A stretch of DNA of 64,000 nt from Pyrinomonadaceae bacterium (GTDB lineage: Bacteria; Acidobacteriota; Blastocatellia; Pyrinomonadales; Pyrinomonadaceae). Each line of letters begins with the position of its first letter. Position 1 is the first letter of the stretch. Where the stretch lies: NCBI GenBank assembly GCA_036277115.1, contig DASUNM010000011.1:62001-126000 (forward strand). Direction: 5' to 3'. The notes beneath the pieces are model-generated. The model saw only the letters and a list, made by a program, of their open reading frames with translations, had not been told where the DNA came from and searched no databases. The translations under genes were made by a program, and so were the position numbers. Of the stretch, positions 8,925 through 17,621 are shown piece after piece.

Positions 8925-8986
8925 GCACAGACCTTAGTCGGTGAGTTATCCGGCGCATCACAGACTAAAGTCTGTGCCACTCGGCT
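8925..8986. repeat. CACAGACTAAAGTCTGTG repeat between atpB and atpE
   Basis: The 283-base gap between atpB and atpE holds GGCACAGACCTTAGTC and, inverted, the palindrome CACAGACTAAAGTCTGTGCC. A shorter copy is at 13741-13760. Apart from the atpE ribosome-binding site (GAGGAG, 9187-9192) I see nothing else in this gap. Confidence 0.6.
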
Positions 8987-9198
8987 TCATAAATACGCGA
9001 TCGAGCGATGCGGCGCTGCGCCGCGCACGTTGACGCGTTCGGCAAATCGCGAATCGACAAGGACCAACAGCCACTTAAATCCATTTGTCATAGTCTGTAT
9101 CGCTGGAGCGCCGTTGTAAGAGGGGCGGTGGATACCGGATGCGGGCGAAATCATTCCGGCCGAGGTTCGAGCGGTTCGCCAAGTTTGAGGAGATAACC

Positions 9199-9516
9199 AT
9201 GAGAAAGTTTGGTTTGTTTTTGATGGCTACCGTCGCAGTGTTGATTGCGGCGACGTCGGTCTTCGCGCAACCGCAGACCGCCGAAGCGGCGGCGGCCAGT
9301 GCCAGCGGTGTTAAGGCAATCGCCGCGGGCGTGGGTTTCGCAATCGCCGTCGTCGGCGGTGCGTTGGGACAGTCGAGAATTGGCGCGGCGGCTTGTGAAG
9401 GCGCAGCGCGCAATCCCGGCGCGGCAGGCAAAATTCAGGTCATGATGATTCTCGGCCTCGCGCTGATTGAATCACTCGTACTGTTTGCGCTGCTGATCGT
9501 GTTCGTTAAGGTCTAA
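9199..9516 (+). CDS. atpE: F-type ATP synthase subunit c
   Basis: 105 residues from the ATG at 9199, chosen for GAGGAGA 5 bases upstream. An N-terminal hydrophobic stretch ending VFAQPQ looks like a cleavable signal, which makes the protein longer than the usual ~75-80. Two transmembrane helices follow, joined by the polar loop ARNPGAAGK. The ion-binding Glu lies in LALIESLV. A Gln in helix 1 (GALGQS) plus Ser after the Glu align with Gln32/Glu65/Ser66 of the sodium-binding c subunit of Ilyobacter. Other sodium-site positions differ, so the coupling ion is uncertain. atpF does not follow. Confidence 0.93.
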   Translation: MRKFGLFLMATVAVLIAATSVFAQPQTAEAAAASASGVKAIAAGVGFAIAVVGGALGQSRIGAAACEGAARNPGAAGKIQVMMILGLALIESLVLFALLIVFVKV

Positions 9517-9544
9517 ACCACCGAACGCGATCGATTGTAGAAGA

Positions 9545-9583
9545 GCGAGCGGAGCTTTTGTGGCCGCTCGCTTTTTGTTTTTT
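9545..9583 (+). terminator. rho-independent terminator after atpE
   Basis: Stem GCGAGCGG (9545-9552) pairs with CCGCTCGC (9564-9571) and is followed by TTTTTGTTTTTT. It ends the atpI-B-E unit, so atpF and the F1 genes must be elsewhere. Confidence 0.85.
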
Positions 9584-9725
9584 GTATGTCGGTACGCACG
9601 CCTCAGCAGTGCTTTAACGGAAGTGTGATGCGACGGCTGCACGTGAGACGCGCGCGTACCCGCGTGCATCTTTGCCGCGGTCGTGCGCATCTGTTACGCT
9701 ACAAATTCTCTCCATCACAAAATAA

Positions 9726-11291
9726 ATGAAAGTCTGTCCCGTCTGCGAACGAAAATTTCCCGACAAGATGACGCTGTGCTCGGCGGACGCGTCCGTGTTG
9801 AAGAGGTTGGACGATCCTCATCTCGGGCAAACGCTGGCGGGGAAATACAAAATTGAAAAGCTGATCAAGACGGGCGGCATGGGATCGGTCTATCGCGGCC
9901 GGCATGTGCTGATGGACAAGACCGTCGCGATCAAAGTCCTGCGTCCATCGCTGGCCGGTGATGACGCCGTCGTCGCGCGTTTCTCACGCGAGGCAAAAGC
10001 CGCTTCGAAGATTTCGCACCCGCACGCGGTTAGCGTCACCGATTTCGGCGAGGCTGAAAATGGCGTGGTGTTCCTGGTGATGGAATACCTCGACGGCCGC
10101 ACGCTGAAAGAAGCGATTACCAAGGAAGGACCGTTGTCGCTCGGGCGGGCTGTGGAAATCGTGCGGCAGGTTGCCGGCGCGCTGGATGCGGCGCACGGCC
10201 AGGGCGTGATTCATCGCGATTTAAAGAGCGAGAACATCATGCTCGTCAGTCACAATGGCGGCGAAGAGTGGGCCAAGGTGCTGGATTTTGGCATCGCGAA
10301 GATCCTGCAACCCGTCGGCAGCGCCGCGGACGCCGAGATCACTCAGGCGAATCTGGTTGTCGGAACGCCACAGTACATGTCGCCTGAACAGTGTTCGCAG
10401 TCAGGCGCGCTGGATGCCCGTTCAGACGTGTACTCGTTGGGAATCATCGTGCACGAGATGTTAACCGGCAAGCTTCCTTTCACCGGCGAATCGGCAACCG
10501 TCGTCATGATGAAACAGGTCCAGGACGTGCCGCCTTCCGTCCTCGAGTCGCAATCGCAGTTGCCCGCAGCGGTTGATCGAGTAATCAAACGCGCGCTGGC
10601 AAAACAGCCAATCGACCGATTCCAGTCAGCAGGGGAGTTGTCGGCGGCCCTGGCAGACGCGGCAAGTGAAGACGTTGTTGAAGTACCGGTTGTGGCCGCG
10701 GCGGCGGCAACTAACGCGAACACACCGGTCTCAATGACGGCCGCCATAGATGATCTTGACGAAGAAACGATCGTGCGACCTCGGCATGAAGTCGCCGCTC
10801 CGCAGTCCGCTGAGTTTGTTAGAGCGCCAAGCCCCGCGCCGGCGGTCACGATCGATCGTTTCAACCCCTGGCGCGTCATTGTGCCGGCGGTGATCGCGCT
10901 GGTCGTGGTATTCGCCGCGGTGTTTTTGCTGACGCGCGGCAGCTCGCCCGCGGATCCAAATCAGCTTCCTCTTAACGCTGATCCAAACAGCACGCCGGTT
11001 CAGCCGACCGGCACACCGACAGGGCAGAGCGAGATGGACGTTCGCCCCATCAGCGTTGCGACTCCGACGCCGCTCGGCACCCCGGTTGAGACAGCCACCA
11101 AAGTTCCCGCGAAGGTGACGGGAAATTTTGGCAGCAACGAAAACACCAACACAGGTCGCGGAAATCGCAACTCAAATCAACCAGCGCAGCCTACGCCTGA
11201 AGATGACCCGCCTCCGCCGCCCCCCAGACCTTCGCCCACCGTGCGGACAATTCCGACACCCGGAGCGGCAGCGTCGCCGGACCAGCCCTAA
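9726..11291 (+). CDS. PknB-type Ser/Thr protein kinase with N-terminal zinc ribbon
   Basis: 521 residues. The N-terminus MKVCPVCERKFPDKMTLC is a short zinc-ribbon-like motif also found at the start of three other proteins in this window (57953, 58507, 59024). The kinase domain spans about 41-310: glycine loop GGMGSVYRG, Lys70 in VAIKVL, HRDLKSEN (163-170, Asp165 catalytic), DFG (187-189), GTPQYMSPEQ and DVYSLG. After a low-complexity linker comes one transmembrane helix (about 380-405) and a Pro/Thr-rich extracytoplasmic tail without PASTA repeats. It should be an active membrane kinase. Its stop overlaps the convergent lpxK stop by 3 bases. Confidence 0.95.
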   Translation: MKVCPVCERKFPDKMTLCSADASVLKRLDDPHLGQTLAGKYKIEKLIKTGGMGSVYRGRHVLMDKTVAIKVLRPSLAGDDAVVARFSREAKAASKISHPHAVSVTDFGEAENGVVFLVMEYLDGRTLKEAITKEGPLSLGRAVEIVRQVAGALDAAHGQGVIHRDLKSENIMLVSHNGGEEWAKVLDFGIAKILQPVGSAADAEITQANLVVGTPQYMSPEQCSQSGALDARSDVYSLGIIVHEMLTGKLPFTGESATVVMMKQVQDVPPSVLESQSQLPAAVDRVIKRALAKQPIDRFQSAGELSAALADAASEDVVEVPVVAAAAATNANTPVSMTAAIDDLDEETIVRPRHEVAAPQSAEFVRAPSPAPAVTIDRFNPWRVIVPAVIALVVVFAAVFLLTRGSSPADPNQLPLNADPNSTPVQPTGTPTGQSEMDVRPISVATPTPLGTPVETATKVPAKVTGNFGSNENTNTGRGNRNSNQPAQPTPEDDPPPPPPRPSPTVRTIPTPGAAASPDQP

Positions 11292-12346
11292 CGACTCAAT
11301 TCATAACGTCGTATTTCGATTGCTTCGTCGATTAAGGCGAGCAGTGTGTCAGCTTCCTCGATCTGCATCTCGATCTCGATGACGTAGCAGGGTAGCGGAA
11401 AGCGCATCGATGTGAGCTTGACCGCGTCTTTTGCGGTTGTGATTAGTGCGTGGGCGCCGGCATCGGTGGCGTGTTGCGTGAGACGGTCGATGTCTGTTTG
11501 TGAGTACTTGTGGTGATCGCGAAAGACTTCGGTGTGTCGCAGATTGAACCCTTCGTCGCGGAGCTGTCGAAAGAAAGCGTTTGGGTTGCCGATGCCGCAG
11601 AAAGCGGCGACAGGAAGCTGCCGAAGAGTGCCTCTGTCTGCCTCGACTTGTGGAGAACCGAGCGCCGAGATTCGACTAATCACCGTCGTTGAACGAAAAG
11701 CAGGTGCGTCAGTCGCTTGTTTGATTCGTTCCTGCAGGCCGGTTTCTATCGCGTTGTTGCTGCGCGTTACGACGATGCAGTCGGCGCGACTCAGGCTGTG
11801 GATGGATTCACGAAGAATTCCGGCTGGTAAACGCCGGCCGTCTCCCCACGGATTCGTAGCGTCAAGAGTGACGATGTCCAGATCGCGTCCGATCCGCACG
11901 TGTTGAAATCCGTCGTCGAGAATCAGCACCTCAGCGTTTAGGTTCTCAATCGCCCAACGAGCGCCGGCAACGCGATTGGCATCGCAGACAACCGCAGCCT
12001 TGCCCACCAAAGACCGCGCCAGCATCATCGCTTCATCACCTGACTGCTCGGGGTCGGCAACGATTCGCTCGCCGTCAGAAACGACTATTCGTTGAGAGGG
12101 ATTTGCCCTGCGATAACCTCGCGTCAAAATGCAGACTCGATGTCGTTCGGATAGGCGACCCGCAATCCATTCAACCAAAGGAGTCTTTCCCGTCCCACCG
12201 GTCGTGATGTTGCCCACGCTAAGCACCGGAACGCCGACTGTCTGCGTTTTGAAAATCCCATTTCGATAGAGTGCAGCGCGAATGTTTACGGCGGCGCCGT
12301 ACAGGAAACTCAGCGGAGCGAGCGCAATGGTTGCGGCCCGGTTCAT
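11288..12346 (-). CDS. lpxK: tetraacyldisaccharide 4'-kinase
   Basis: 352 residues. It phosphorylates the 4' position of the lipid A disaccharide at the inner membrane. The P-loop VGNITTGGTGKTP (44-56) has the family's typical form, and LILDDGFQH is the second signature (Asp pair). The N-terminus is hydrophobic, fitting the membrane association of LpxK. It overlaps the upstream waaA stop by 4 bases, so the two are translationally coupled. The pair shows that this organism makes lipid A and Kdo and so has a lipopolysaccharide outer membrane. Confidence 0.93.
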   Translation of the reverse strand: MNRAATIALAPLSFLYGAAVNIRAALYRNGIFKTQTVGVPVLSVGNITTGGTGKTPLVEWIAGRLSERHRVCILTRGYRRANPSQRIVVSDGERIVADPEQSGDEAMMLARSLVGKAAVVCDANRVAGARWAIENLNAEVLILDDGFQHVRIGRDLDIVTLDATNPWGDGRRLPAGILRESIHSLSRADCIVVTRSNNAIETGLQERIKQATDAPAFRSTTVISRISALGSPQVEADRGTLRQLPVAAFCGIGNPNAFFRQLRDEGFNLRHTEVFRDHHKYSQTDIDRLTQHATDAGAHALITTAKDAVKLTSMRFPLPCYVIEIEMQIEEADTLLALIDEAIEIRRYELSR

Positions 12347-13698
12347 TTTGCAGTGGCGGCGTGAAGCGGCGAAAACGGAAGCCCTTCGCCGGATTCGGCC
12401 GGAGTAACGGCGAGCAGAGGTGATATGAGATCGATCGTCCGCTCAGTTGCACCTCGATTCCGGTCACAGACAGCCTTGGCTCGCGCGGCGATCGATCGCC
12501 GCTTCGGTTCATCCGACAACAGTTCAGTGAACACGCGGGCGAGGGCGGCTGCTGGTTCGTCACTTTCACTTAGCTGAATCAAAGCGTCTTCGTCCAGCAA
12601 TGCCTGCGTGACTGCGGCAAAGTTCTGCGTGTGCGGACCGGTGACCGTGCAGACGCCATGTGCCCCGGGTTCGATGAGGCTGTGCCCGCCGTGTGGCGCG
12701 ATGCTGCCACCCACGAAGGCCACGTCGGCGAGTGGATACACCGCGCGTAATTCTCCGATGGAATCCAGAAGCACCACATCGGCGCCGGCATCATCGGCTG
12801 AAGGTGTCGCGGAACGACGCACTGCTGAGAACCCGGAGTTGGACAGCAGAGCGGCCACTTCGGCGAAACGTTCCGGATGGCGTGGGGCGATCAGCAGGCG
12901 CGCGCCGGAATGTGTTTGGCGAACGCTCCTGAACGCGTCGATGACAACACGTTCTTCCGGGTCGTGGGTGCTGGCCGCGACAATCAGTGGACGATAGTCG
13001 TGGAAAGCGAACCGGTTCCGAATCTCACTTCCGAGATCAAAATCAGACGTCGTAGAGGCACTGTCGAACTTTAGATTGCCGGCGATGCTTATTCGATTGC
13101 TCGGCATCCCGAGTTGCTCGATCCGTGCCCCGTCCTGCGACGTCTGCATCGCCGCGAGCGTCAGATCATTCAGAACTCGGCGAATAAAAGGCCGCACAAG
13201 TTTGTAGCGACCAAACGACTTGTCAGAAATTCGTCCGTTCAGTAAGGCCACAGGAATCTCGCGTTTGCGGGCTTCGCGAAACATTCTCGGCCACAGCTCA
13301 GTTTCCATCACGAGTATGGCGGCGGGTTGAAGCCGGCTCAGGACTCGCCGGATTGTCCACGCCCAATCTATCGGAAAGTAAAAAATTGCTGCTGCCTGGT
13401 CGCGGAAAAGTTCGCCCGCAACCTGTTGGCCGGTGGCGGTCGTGGTCGAGATGACCAGGGCCAACTTCGGAAATCGTTTGCTTATTTCCCGGACCAGCGA
13501 TTGTGCCGCCTGGGCTTCGCCGACTGACACGCAGTGGAGCCAGACGACCGGTTTTCCATTTGCGTTGAAAGCGGGGAGATTCCCGAGCCGTTGCCGCAGG
13601 CCCGTTACGTATTTGCCGCTGCGCAGGGCTTCAAGAACAAACCAAGGGAGGAGAATTATGAAGCCAAGCGTTAGAAGCAGACTGTAGATGAAGTACAT
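12343..13698 (-). CDS. waaA: 3-deoxy-D-manno-octulosonic acid (Kdo) transferase
   Basis: 451 residues, GT30 family. It transfers Kdo from CMP-Kdo to the lipid IV-A precursor. An N-terminal membrane anchor (about 3-22) is followed by HCVSVGEAQA, whose Glu61 is the catalytic base, then METELWP, LLNGRIS and, in the C-terminal Rossmann half, GGSIAPHGGHSLIEP. The order of motifs and the length match WaaA/KdtA. It is the first gene of a two-gene unit with lpxK. Confidence 0.94.
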   Translation of the reverse strand: MYFIYSLLLTLGFIILLPWFVLEALRSGKYVTGLRQRLGNLPAFNANGKPVVWLHCVSVGEAQAAQSLVREISKRFPKLALVISTTTATGQQVAGELFRDQAAAIFYFPIDWAWTIRRVLSRLQPAAILVMETELWPRMFREARKREIPVALLNGRISDKSFGRYKLVRPFIRRVLNDLTLAAMQTSQDGARIEQLGMPSNRISIAGNLKFDSASTTSDFDLGSEIRNRFAFHDYRPLIVAASTHDPEERVVIDAFRSVRQTHSGARLLIAPRHPERFAEVAALLSNSGFSAVRRSATPSADDAGADVVLLDSIGELRAVYPLADVAFVGGSIAPHGGHSLIEPGAHGVCTVTGPHTQNFAAVTQALLDEDALIQLSESDEPAAALARVFTELLSDEPKRRSIAARAKAVCDRNRGATERTIDLISPLLAVTPAESGEGLPFSPLHAATAK

Positions 13699-13771
13699 CG
13701 CGCAGAGACGTAATCTGTGCGTATCTTAACAGTTAAGAACGGGCACAGACTAAAGTCTATGCTACTTCGAG

Positions 13772-14335
13772 CTACTTTGCGCGTTCGATGTAACGGCTCT
13801 CGATGGGATCGACGCGAATGCGATCGCCTTCGTTAACGAAGGGTGGAACCTGGATGGTGACGCCGTTTTCCAGAGTGGCGGGCTTATTGACGTTGGAAAC
13901 GGTCGCGCCTTTCATCGATGGCTCGGTTTGGGTGACGGTCAACTCCAGCGACGGCGGCAGATCGATTCCGATTGGCGAGCCTTCGTAAAATTCCGCCTGA
14001 ATCCTCAGTCCGGGACTAAGCCACTGCGCCGCATCGCCCAACTCCTCGTCGCTCAAGGCCGTTTGGTCATACGTCTCAGTGTTCATGAAGTGATGGTGCG
14101 AACCGTCGGAGTACATGTACTCCATTTCATGTTGTTCGAGCGAGGCCCGTTCGATCGTGTCGGCCGAGCGAAAACGGTGCTCGAAAGACGAGCCGGTGCG
14201 GATGTCGCGCAGCTTGGTTTGAATCATGGCGCGCAGATTTCCGGGGGTGTGATGCCGAAACTCCATGACTTTGCACGGTTTTCCCTCAAAAACGATGACC
14301 ATACCGCGGCGGATCTGGGTTGCTGGAATTGCCAT
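13772..14335 (-). CDS. efp: translation elongation factor P, variant with Asn at the loop tip
   Basis: 187 residues from the ATG at 14335, which gives the canonical N-terminus. EF-P relieves ribosome stalling at proline runs. All three OB/KOW-like domains are present. The conserved loop reads [16 protein letters not shown]. The tip residue, normally Lys (lysylated) or Arg (rhamnosylated), is Asn, so no EpmA- or EarP-type modification is expected. The frame stays open upstream to 14695, but that stretch is heptad repeat and unlike EF-P. Confidence 0.93.
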   Translation of the reverse strand: MAIPATQIRRGMVIVFEGKPCKVMEFRHHTPGNLRAMIQTKLRDIRTGSSFEHRFRSADTIERASLEQHEMEYMYSDGSHHHFMNTETYDQTALSDEELGDAAQWLSPGLRIQAEFYEGSPIGIDLPPSLELTVTQTEPSMKGATVSNVNKPATLENGVTIQVPPFVNEGDRIRVDPIESRYIERAK

Positions 14336-14702
14336 TACTAACTTCGAATGCTCCTTAATTGGTTCGCGCGGCAGGTTGTGAACGATCCGCGCCGGTGTAC
14401 AAACCGTGTAGTCTAGCGAGGCGGCTGTAGGATTGTCCAGCGCCCATAAACAGAACGAGCAACCTTTGCACGAGTAAGTCTTTCGACTTGGCTCAAGCTC
14501 GGGTTGCTCGCTCTCAGGAGGAGCCCACCTACCTGTATTGAGTAAACGTGGCGGCCAGGAGAAAGTTCCGGAAAGACTGCTAAGAGCAAAGGGGTAAGGG
14601 CAAAGGGGTAAAAAGTTAAGAACCAAGGGCAAAGGAGCCCAGGGCAAAGAGCCAAGGGCAAAGGCTAGGGGAGCACCACGCTTGGCCCTTTGCACCTCGC
14701 CG
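14336..14702. repeat. intergenic region with 7-bp-period GGCAAAG repeats
   Basis: Upstream of efp. From 14581 to 14664 the sequence runs in heptads such as GGCAAAG, GGTAAGG and GAGCCAA, with degenerate copies in a strict 7-base register. The remainder (14336-14580) shows no gene that I can support. Confidence 0.6.
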
Positions 14703-15449
14703 TTACGCCGCGCGGGCTCTTAGTTCATGCTGCTTACGGACGACGCGGTCAAGCCATTCCTGCGACGCCTGATAGCGCGGGAAACGCTGCTCTTCAGAGC
14801 GAAATGCGGGCGTGTGATAGTAGCGGCGGCCGTTGATAATCTTGGCCGGATGCTTGATGTGCAGCATCTCGTGATAAAGGATGTACTCGACGAACCACTC
14901 GGGCACGTCGCGCGCGTCCAAGGCCTTGCTGATCGTGATGGTGTTGTGAACAGCGTCATGATGGCCGAGGATTCGCTTAGCCTTCCGCTTCGACCACGTG
15001 AGCACAGGTTTCTCAATCGCGCCGTGGAAATACCGCCGGTTGATCCGCTCGAACAGTTCAGTTAGGTCGTAAACTTTGCCGCGCGCTGAGGAAATCACTT
15101 TCCGGCCGCGCTTTTGCCGCGCGATATCTGAAGCCCGCAGAACGTTCGGGCTGTAAGCGTAGGCGCGATAGACCTTCTCATGAGCCGACGGCGCTTTGCG
15201 TGAAAGTAAACGCGCGACGAGCAGAAAAGCCAGAGCATGCATGACATCAGGTGGCGCGGACTCGAATACATCCGAGAGCCGAACATAGACGCGACCGGAA
15301 CGCACTCGAATCGTGTGATGAAGCCCGGCGTATGGATAAAATCGTACTTCGATATCGGCGTTGTCCAACCGAAAGCGGCGACCCTTGGGGTCGAGTTGAC
15401 GAAAGGCCTCGCCAAAGATTCGCTGAAGCTGAAGGATATTTTGGGCCAT
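14703..15449 (-). CDS. SprT-like zinc metallopeptidase domain protein
   Basis: 248 residues from the ATG at 15449; a TTG at 15524 would add 25. The C-terminal half holds [10 protein letters not shown], an HExxH zinc site, followed by a His-rich stretch ([10 protein letters not shown]) that may give the third ligand. [16 protein letters not shown] and [14 protein letters not shown] are typical SprT-family strands. The N-terminal ~110 residues, with [15 protein letters not shown], are a helical extension. SprT/Spartan relatives act on DNA-protein crosslinks in eukaryotes; the bacterial role is not established. Confidence 0.8.
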   Translation of the reverse strand: MAQNILQLQRIFGEAFRQLDPKGRRFRLDNADIEVRFYPYAGLHHTIRVRSGRVYVRLSDVFESAPPDVMHALAFLLVARLLSRKAPSAHEKVYRAYAYSPNVLRASDIARQKRGRKVISSARGKVYDLTELFERINRRYFHGAIEKPVLTWSKRKAKRILGHHDAVHNTITISKALDARDVPEWFVEYILYHEMLHIKHPAKIINGRRYYHTPAFRSEEQRFPRYQASQEWLDRVVRKQHELRARAA

Positions 15450-15787
15450 GTCCCGGAGTGTCTGACGGAGCCATCTTATGGGCCAGTTGAAACGGGCGTC
15501 AAACCCGTCGCGAGACTGCCCCAAAACCCTCGAAAATACGCGGGTAGGCAGCTCGCTGGCTGAGTCTTGTCATGGTTCAGAGCTTTGTTCAAAGCCAAGT
15601 CAAAGCAACAGAGTAACTTACGGTAAACAAGGTGGCTCGCCGCACCGTTGCCGACCTGCGCGCACCAGCTCGCGAAATCTTGAAATTAAAGGGTTTGCGG
15701 CACTTTTCGTTCTTGGCTATACTGACCCGACAGTTGTCGTCTCAAAGACGATGGACCCCGCGGGGCCGCGTGACGGCGACAAAGAAC
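15450..15787. other. divergent intergenic region between sprT-like gene and hrcA
   Basis: 338 bases without a supported gene. The only signal I can define is the hrcA promoter at 15695-15723. No CIRCE inverted repeat (TTAGCACTC-N9-GAGTGCTAA) is visible. Confidence 0.6.
15695..15723 (+). promoter_or_regulatory. sigma-70-type promoter for the hrcA-grpE-dnaK-dnaJ operon
   Basis: TTGCGG (15695-15700), exactly 17 bases, then TATACT (15718-15723), 65 bases before the hrcA ATG. CTTGAAATTAAA lies just upstream and resembles a sigma-32 -35 element, but no matching heat-shock -10 follows. Confidence 0.5.
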
Positions 15788-16891
15788 ATGGGTAACAGAA
15801 GTCTTAAATCCGGGTCCTCCAGGCCGAGCGCGGAATCGCGGCGCCAGGCGGTGCTCGCCGCAATCATTCACGAACATCTGCGCACCGGAGATGCGATTGG
15901 ATCGCACACCGTGGCGGAAAAGTTTGCACACGCATCCGGGTGGAGTTCCGCCACCATCCGCAATGTGATGGCTGAGCTGGATGAGTTTGGGTTGCTTGAG
16001 CAACCGCACACGTCCGCTGGTCGCATTCCCACAGATAGAGGCTACCGCTACTACGTCGATAACATCATCAGCGGCACGCGCCTGTCGAAATCGGATCTGA
16101 AAGCGATTGAGGACATCGGCACCGTCGAGAGACTAACGGCGCGCCCCGATCGCCTTATGGAGCGCGCGTCACATGTGCTTTCTGAGTTGTCCGAGAACGT
16201 AGGGATCGTGGTATGGCCGTCGCTGGCGGATAACGGACTGCAACACATCAGCTTCGTGAATCTTCCGGACAGCCGGATCCTGGTGGCGATTGTCTCAACG
16301 CCAAACGTTGTGCAGGACAAAGTCATTAGACTGGACGAGAAATTCACGCAGGACGAGTTGAATGGAATCGCGCGTTATCTCAACACCGAATTTCGCGGCA
16401 AGAACCTGCGGGCCATCCGCGCAGAGATGGTTCGCCGCATGAAAGAAGAAAGAGCTTTGTACGACGGGTTGCTGCGAAACGCTGTCTTGTTGTGCGAACG
16501 AAGCATGGAAGGTGAAGAGAGTAGCGGTGGAGAGGTTTATATCGACGGCGCTTTTAATATCCTGACCAAACCTGAGTTCGCAAATCGCGAAGAGCTGCGC
16601 GAACTTTTGCGAACGCTCGAAGAGAAATCACGGCTGGTGAAAATCCTGACCGAGTGTCTTGCTAGCGATCCGATCCCTCGTAATGTGAAAGTGATCATCG
16701 GCAACGAGAACGTTATGCCCTCAATGAAGAGCTGCGCAGTTATCACTGCTTCGTACCGATTGGACGGTGAAGTCTCAGGCACATTGGGAGTCGTGGGCCC
16801 CACGCGAATCGAGTATGGCCGCACAATGGCTGTGGTAAACTATCTTGCACGGTTTATCGAACGTGCACTGTCGAACGAAGCGGCGCCCTAA
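15788..16891 (+). CDS. hrcA: heat-inducible transcription repressor HrcA
   Basis: 367 residues from the ATG at 15788; frames further upstream are unlike HrcA. The N-terminal winged helix contains SSATIRNVMAELDEFGLLEQPHTSAGRIPT, the family signature (in pieces: SSATIRNVMAEL, HTSAGRIPTDRGYR). The GAF-like middle and a C-terminus with YGRTMAVVNYLA complete the protein. It normally represses chaperone genes through CIRCE operators; none was found by eye here. First gene of the chaperone operon. Confidence 0.95.
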   Translation: MGNRSLKSGSSRPSAESRRQAVLAAIIHEHLRTGDAIGSHTVAEKFAHASGWSSATIRNVMAELDEFGLLEQPHTSAGRIPTDRGYRYYVDNIISGTRLSKSDLKAIEDIGTVERLTARPDRLMERASHVLSELSENVGIVVWPSLADNGLQHISFVNLPDSRILVAIVSTPNVVQDKVIRLDEKFTQDELNGIARYLNTEFRGKNLRAIRAEMVRRMKEERALYDGLLRNAVLLCERSMEGEESSGGEVYIDGAFNILTKPEFANREELRELLRTLEEKSRLVKILTECLASDPIPRNVKVIIGNENVMPSMKSCAVITASYRLDGEVSGTLGVVGPTRIEYGRTMAVVNYLARFIERALSNEAAP

Positions 16892-16945
16892 CGCAGGGTC
16901 GTCCGCTTCGATTCCCTGGAAAACTGAAACATCACGCGAAGATTT

Positions 16946-17608
16946 ATGGCGTCAGACCGAAAATCGCAGGGCGGGAACCGCATTCCGATTCGCTTTGAAG
17001 GCGAAGACGTGACCGAAGAAGAAATTGCCAATGATGCCTTGACGATCGCAGATGACGATCCGGACGAGCTCGAGCCGCAGGCCACAGGTGATGCGGTGGG
17101 CGGCCCCGTTGTGGCAGAGTTAGTGGCGACGCGCGCTGAGTTGAAGCGTCTGCAAAATGCGCTGAGTGAAGCGCAGGAGGCGGTGCTTCGACGACAGGCG
17201 GATTTTGAAAATTACCGCAAGCGCGTCGAGCGCGAACGTGGCGAAACCCACCACCGCATCGTCGGCGACGTGGCGAAAAAGTTGTTGCCCGTCGTCGATA
17301 ATCTTTCGCGCGCGCTGGATGCCGAGCGGTCGGTTGAGACCAGCGAGTCGGCGGAGTTTCGCCATTTCCTGCACGGTGTTGAGTTAATCAACAAACAACT
17401 TGCGGAGGTGCTGGAATCCTTCGGCGTCGAACCAATCGCCGCCGTCGGTGAACGCTTCGATCCGCACGTGCACGAGGCGGTAGTTACTGAACCTTCCGAT
17501 AAACACGAACCTGACACAGTGATTGAAGAACTCGCCCGCGGTTATCGAATCGGCGACCGCTTGCTACGGCCCTCGATGGTCAAAGTCGCCGCACACAACG
17601 ACGGCTAA
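16946..17608 (+). CDS. grpE: nucleotide exchange factor GrpE
   Basis: 220 residues. It releases ADP from DnaK. An acidic, disordered N-terminus (about 1-50) is followed by a long coiled coil ([16 protein letters not shown]) and the beta-wing domain with [21 protein letters not shown]. It lies 54 bases after hrcA and 13 before dnaK, in the usual order. Confidence 0.95.
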   Translation: MASDRKSQGGNRIPIRFEGEDVTEEEIANDALTIADDDPDELEPQATGDAVGGPVVAELVATRAELKRLQNALSEAQEAVLRRQADFENYRKRVERERGETHHRIVGDVAKKLLPVVDNLSRALDAERSVETSESAEFRHFLHGVELINKQLAEVLESFGVEPIAAVGERFDPHVHEAVVTEPSDKHEPDTVIEELARGYRIGDRLLRPSMVKVAAHNDG

Positions 17609-17621
17609 AACCCTTTTCCTT

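Noticed and set aside
13772..14695. EF-P with a 120-residue N-terminal extension
   Set aside because: The extension is translated heptad-repeat and intergenic sequence; the ATG at 14335 gives the canonical EF-P length.
15450..15787. CIRCE operator for HrcA
   Set aside because: Searched by eye upstream of hrcA, grpE and dnaK; no TTAGCACTC/GAGTGCTAA inverted repeat found.
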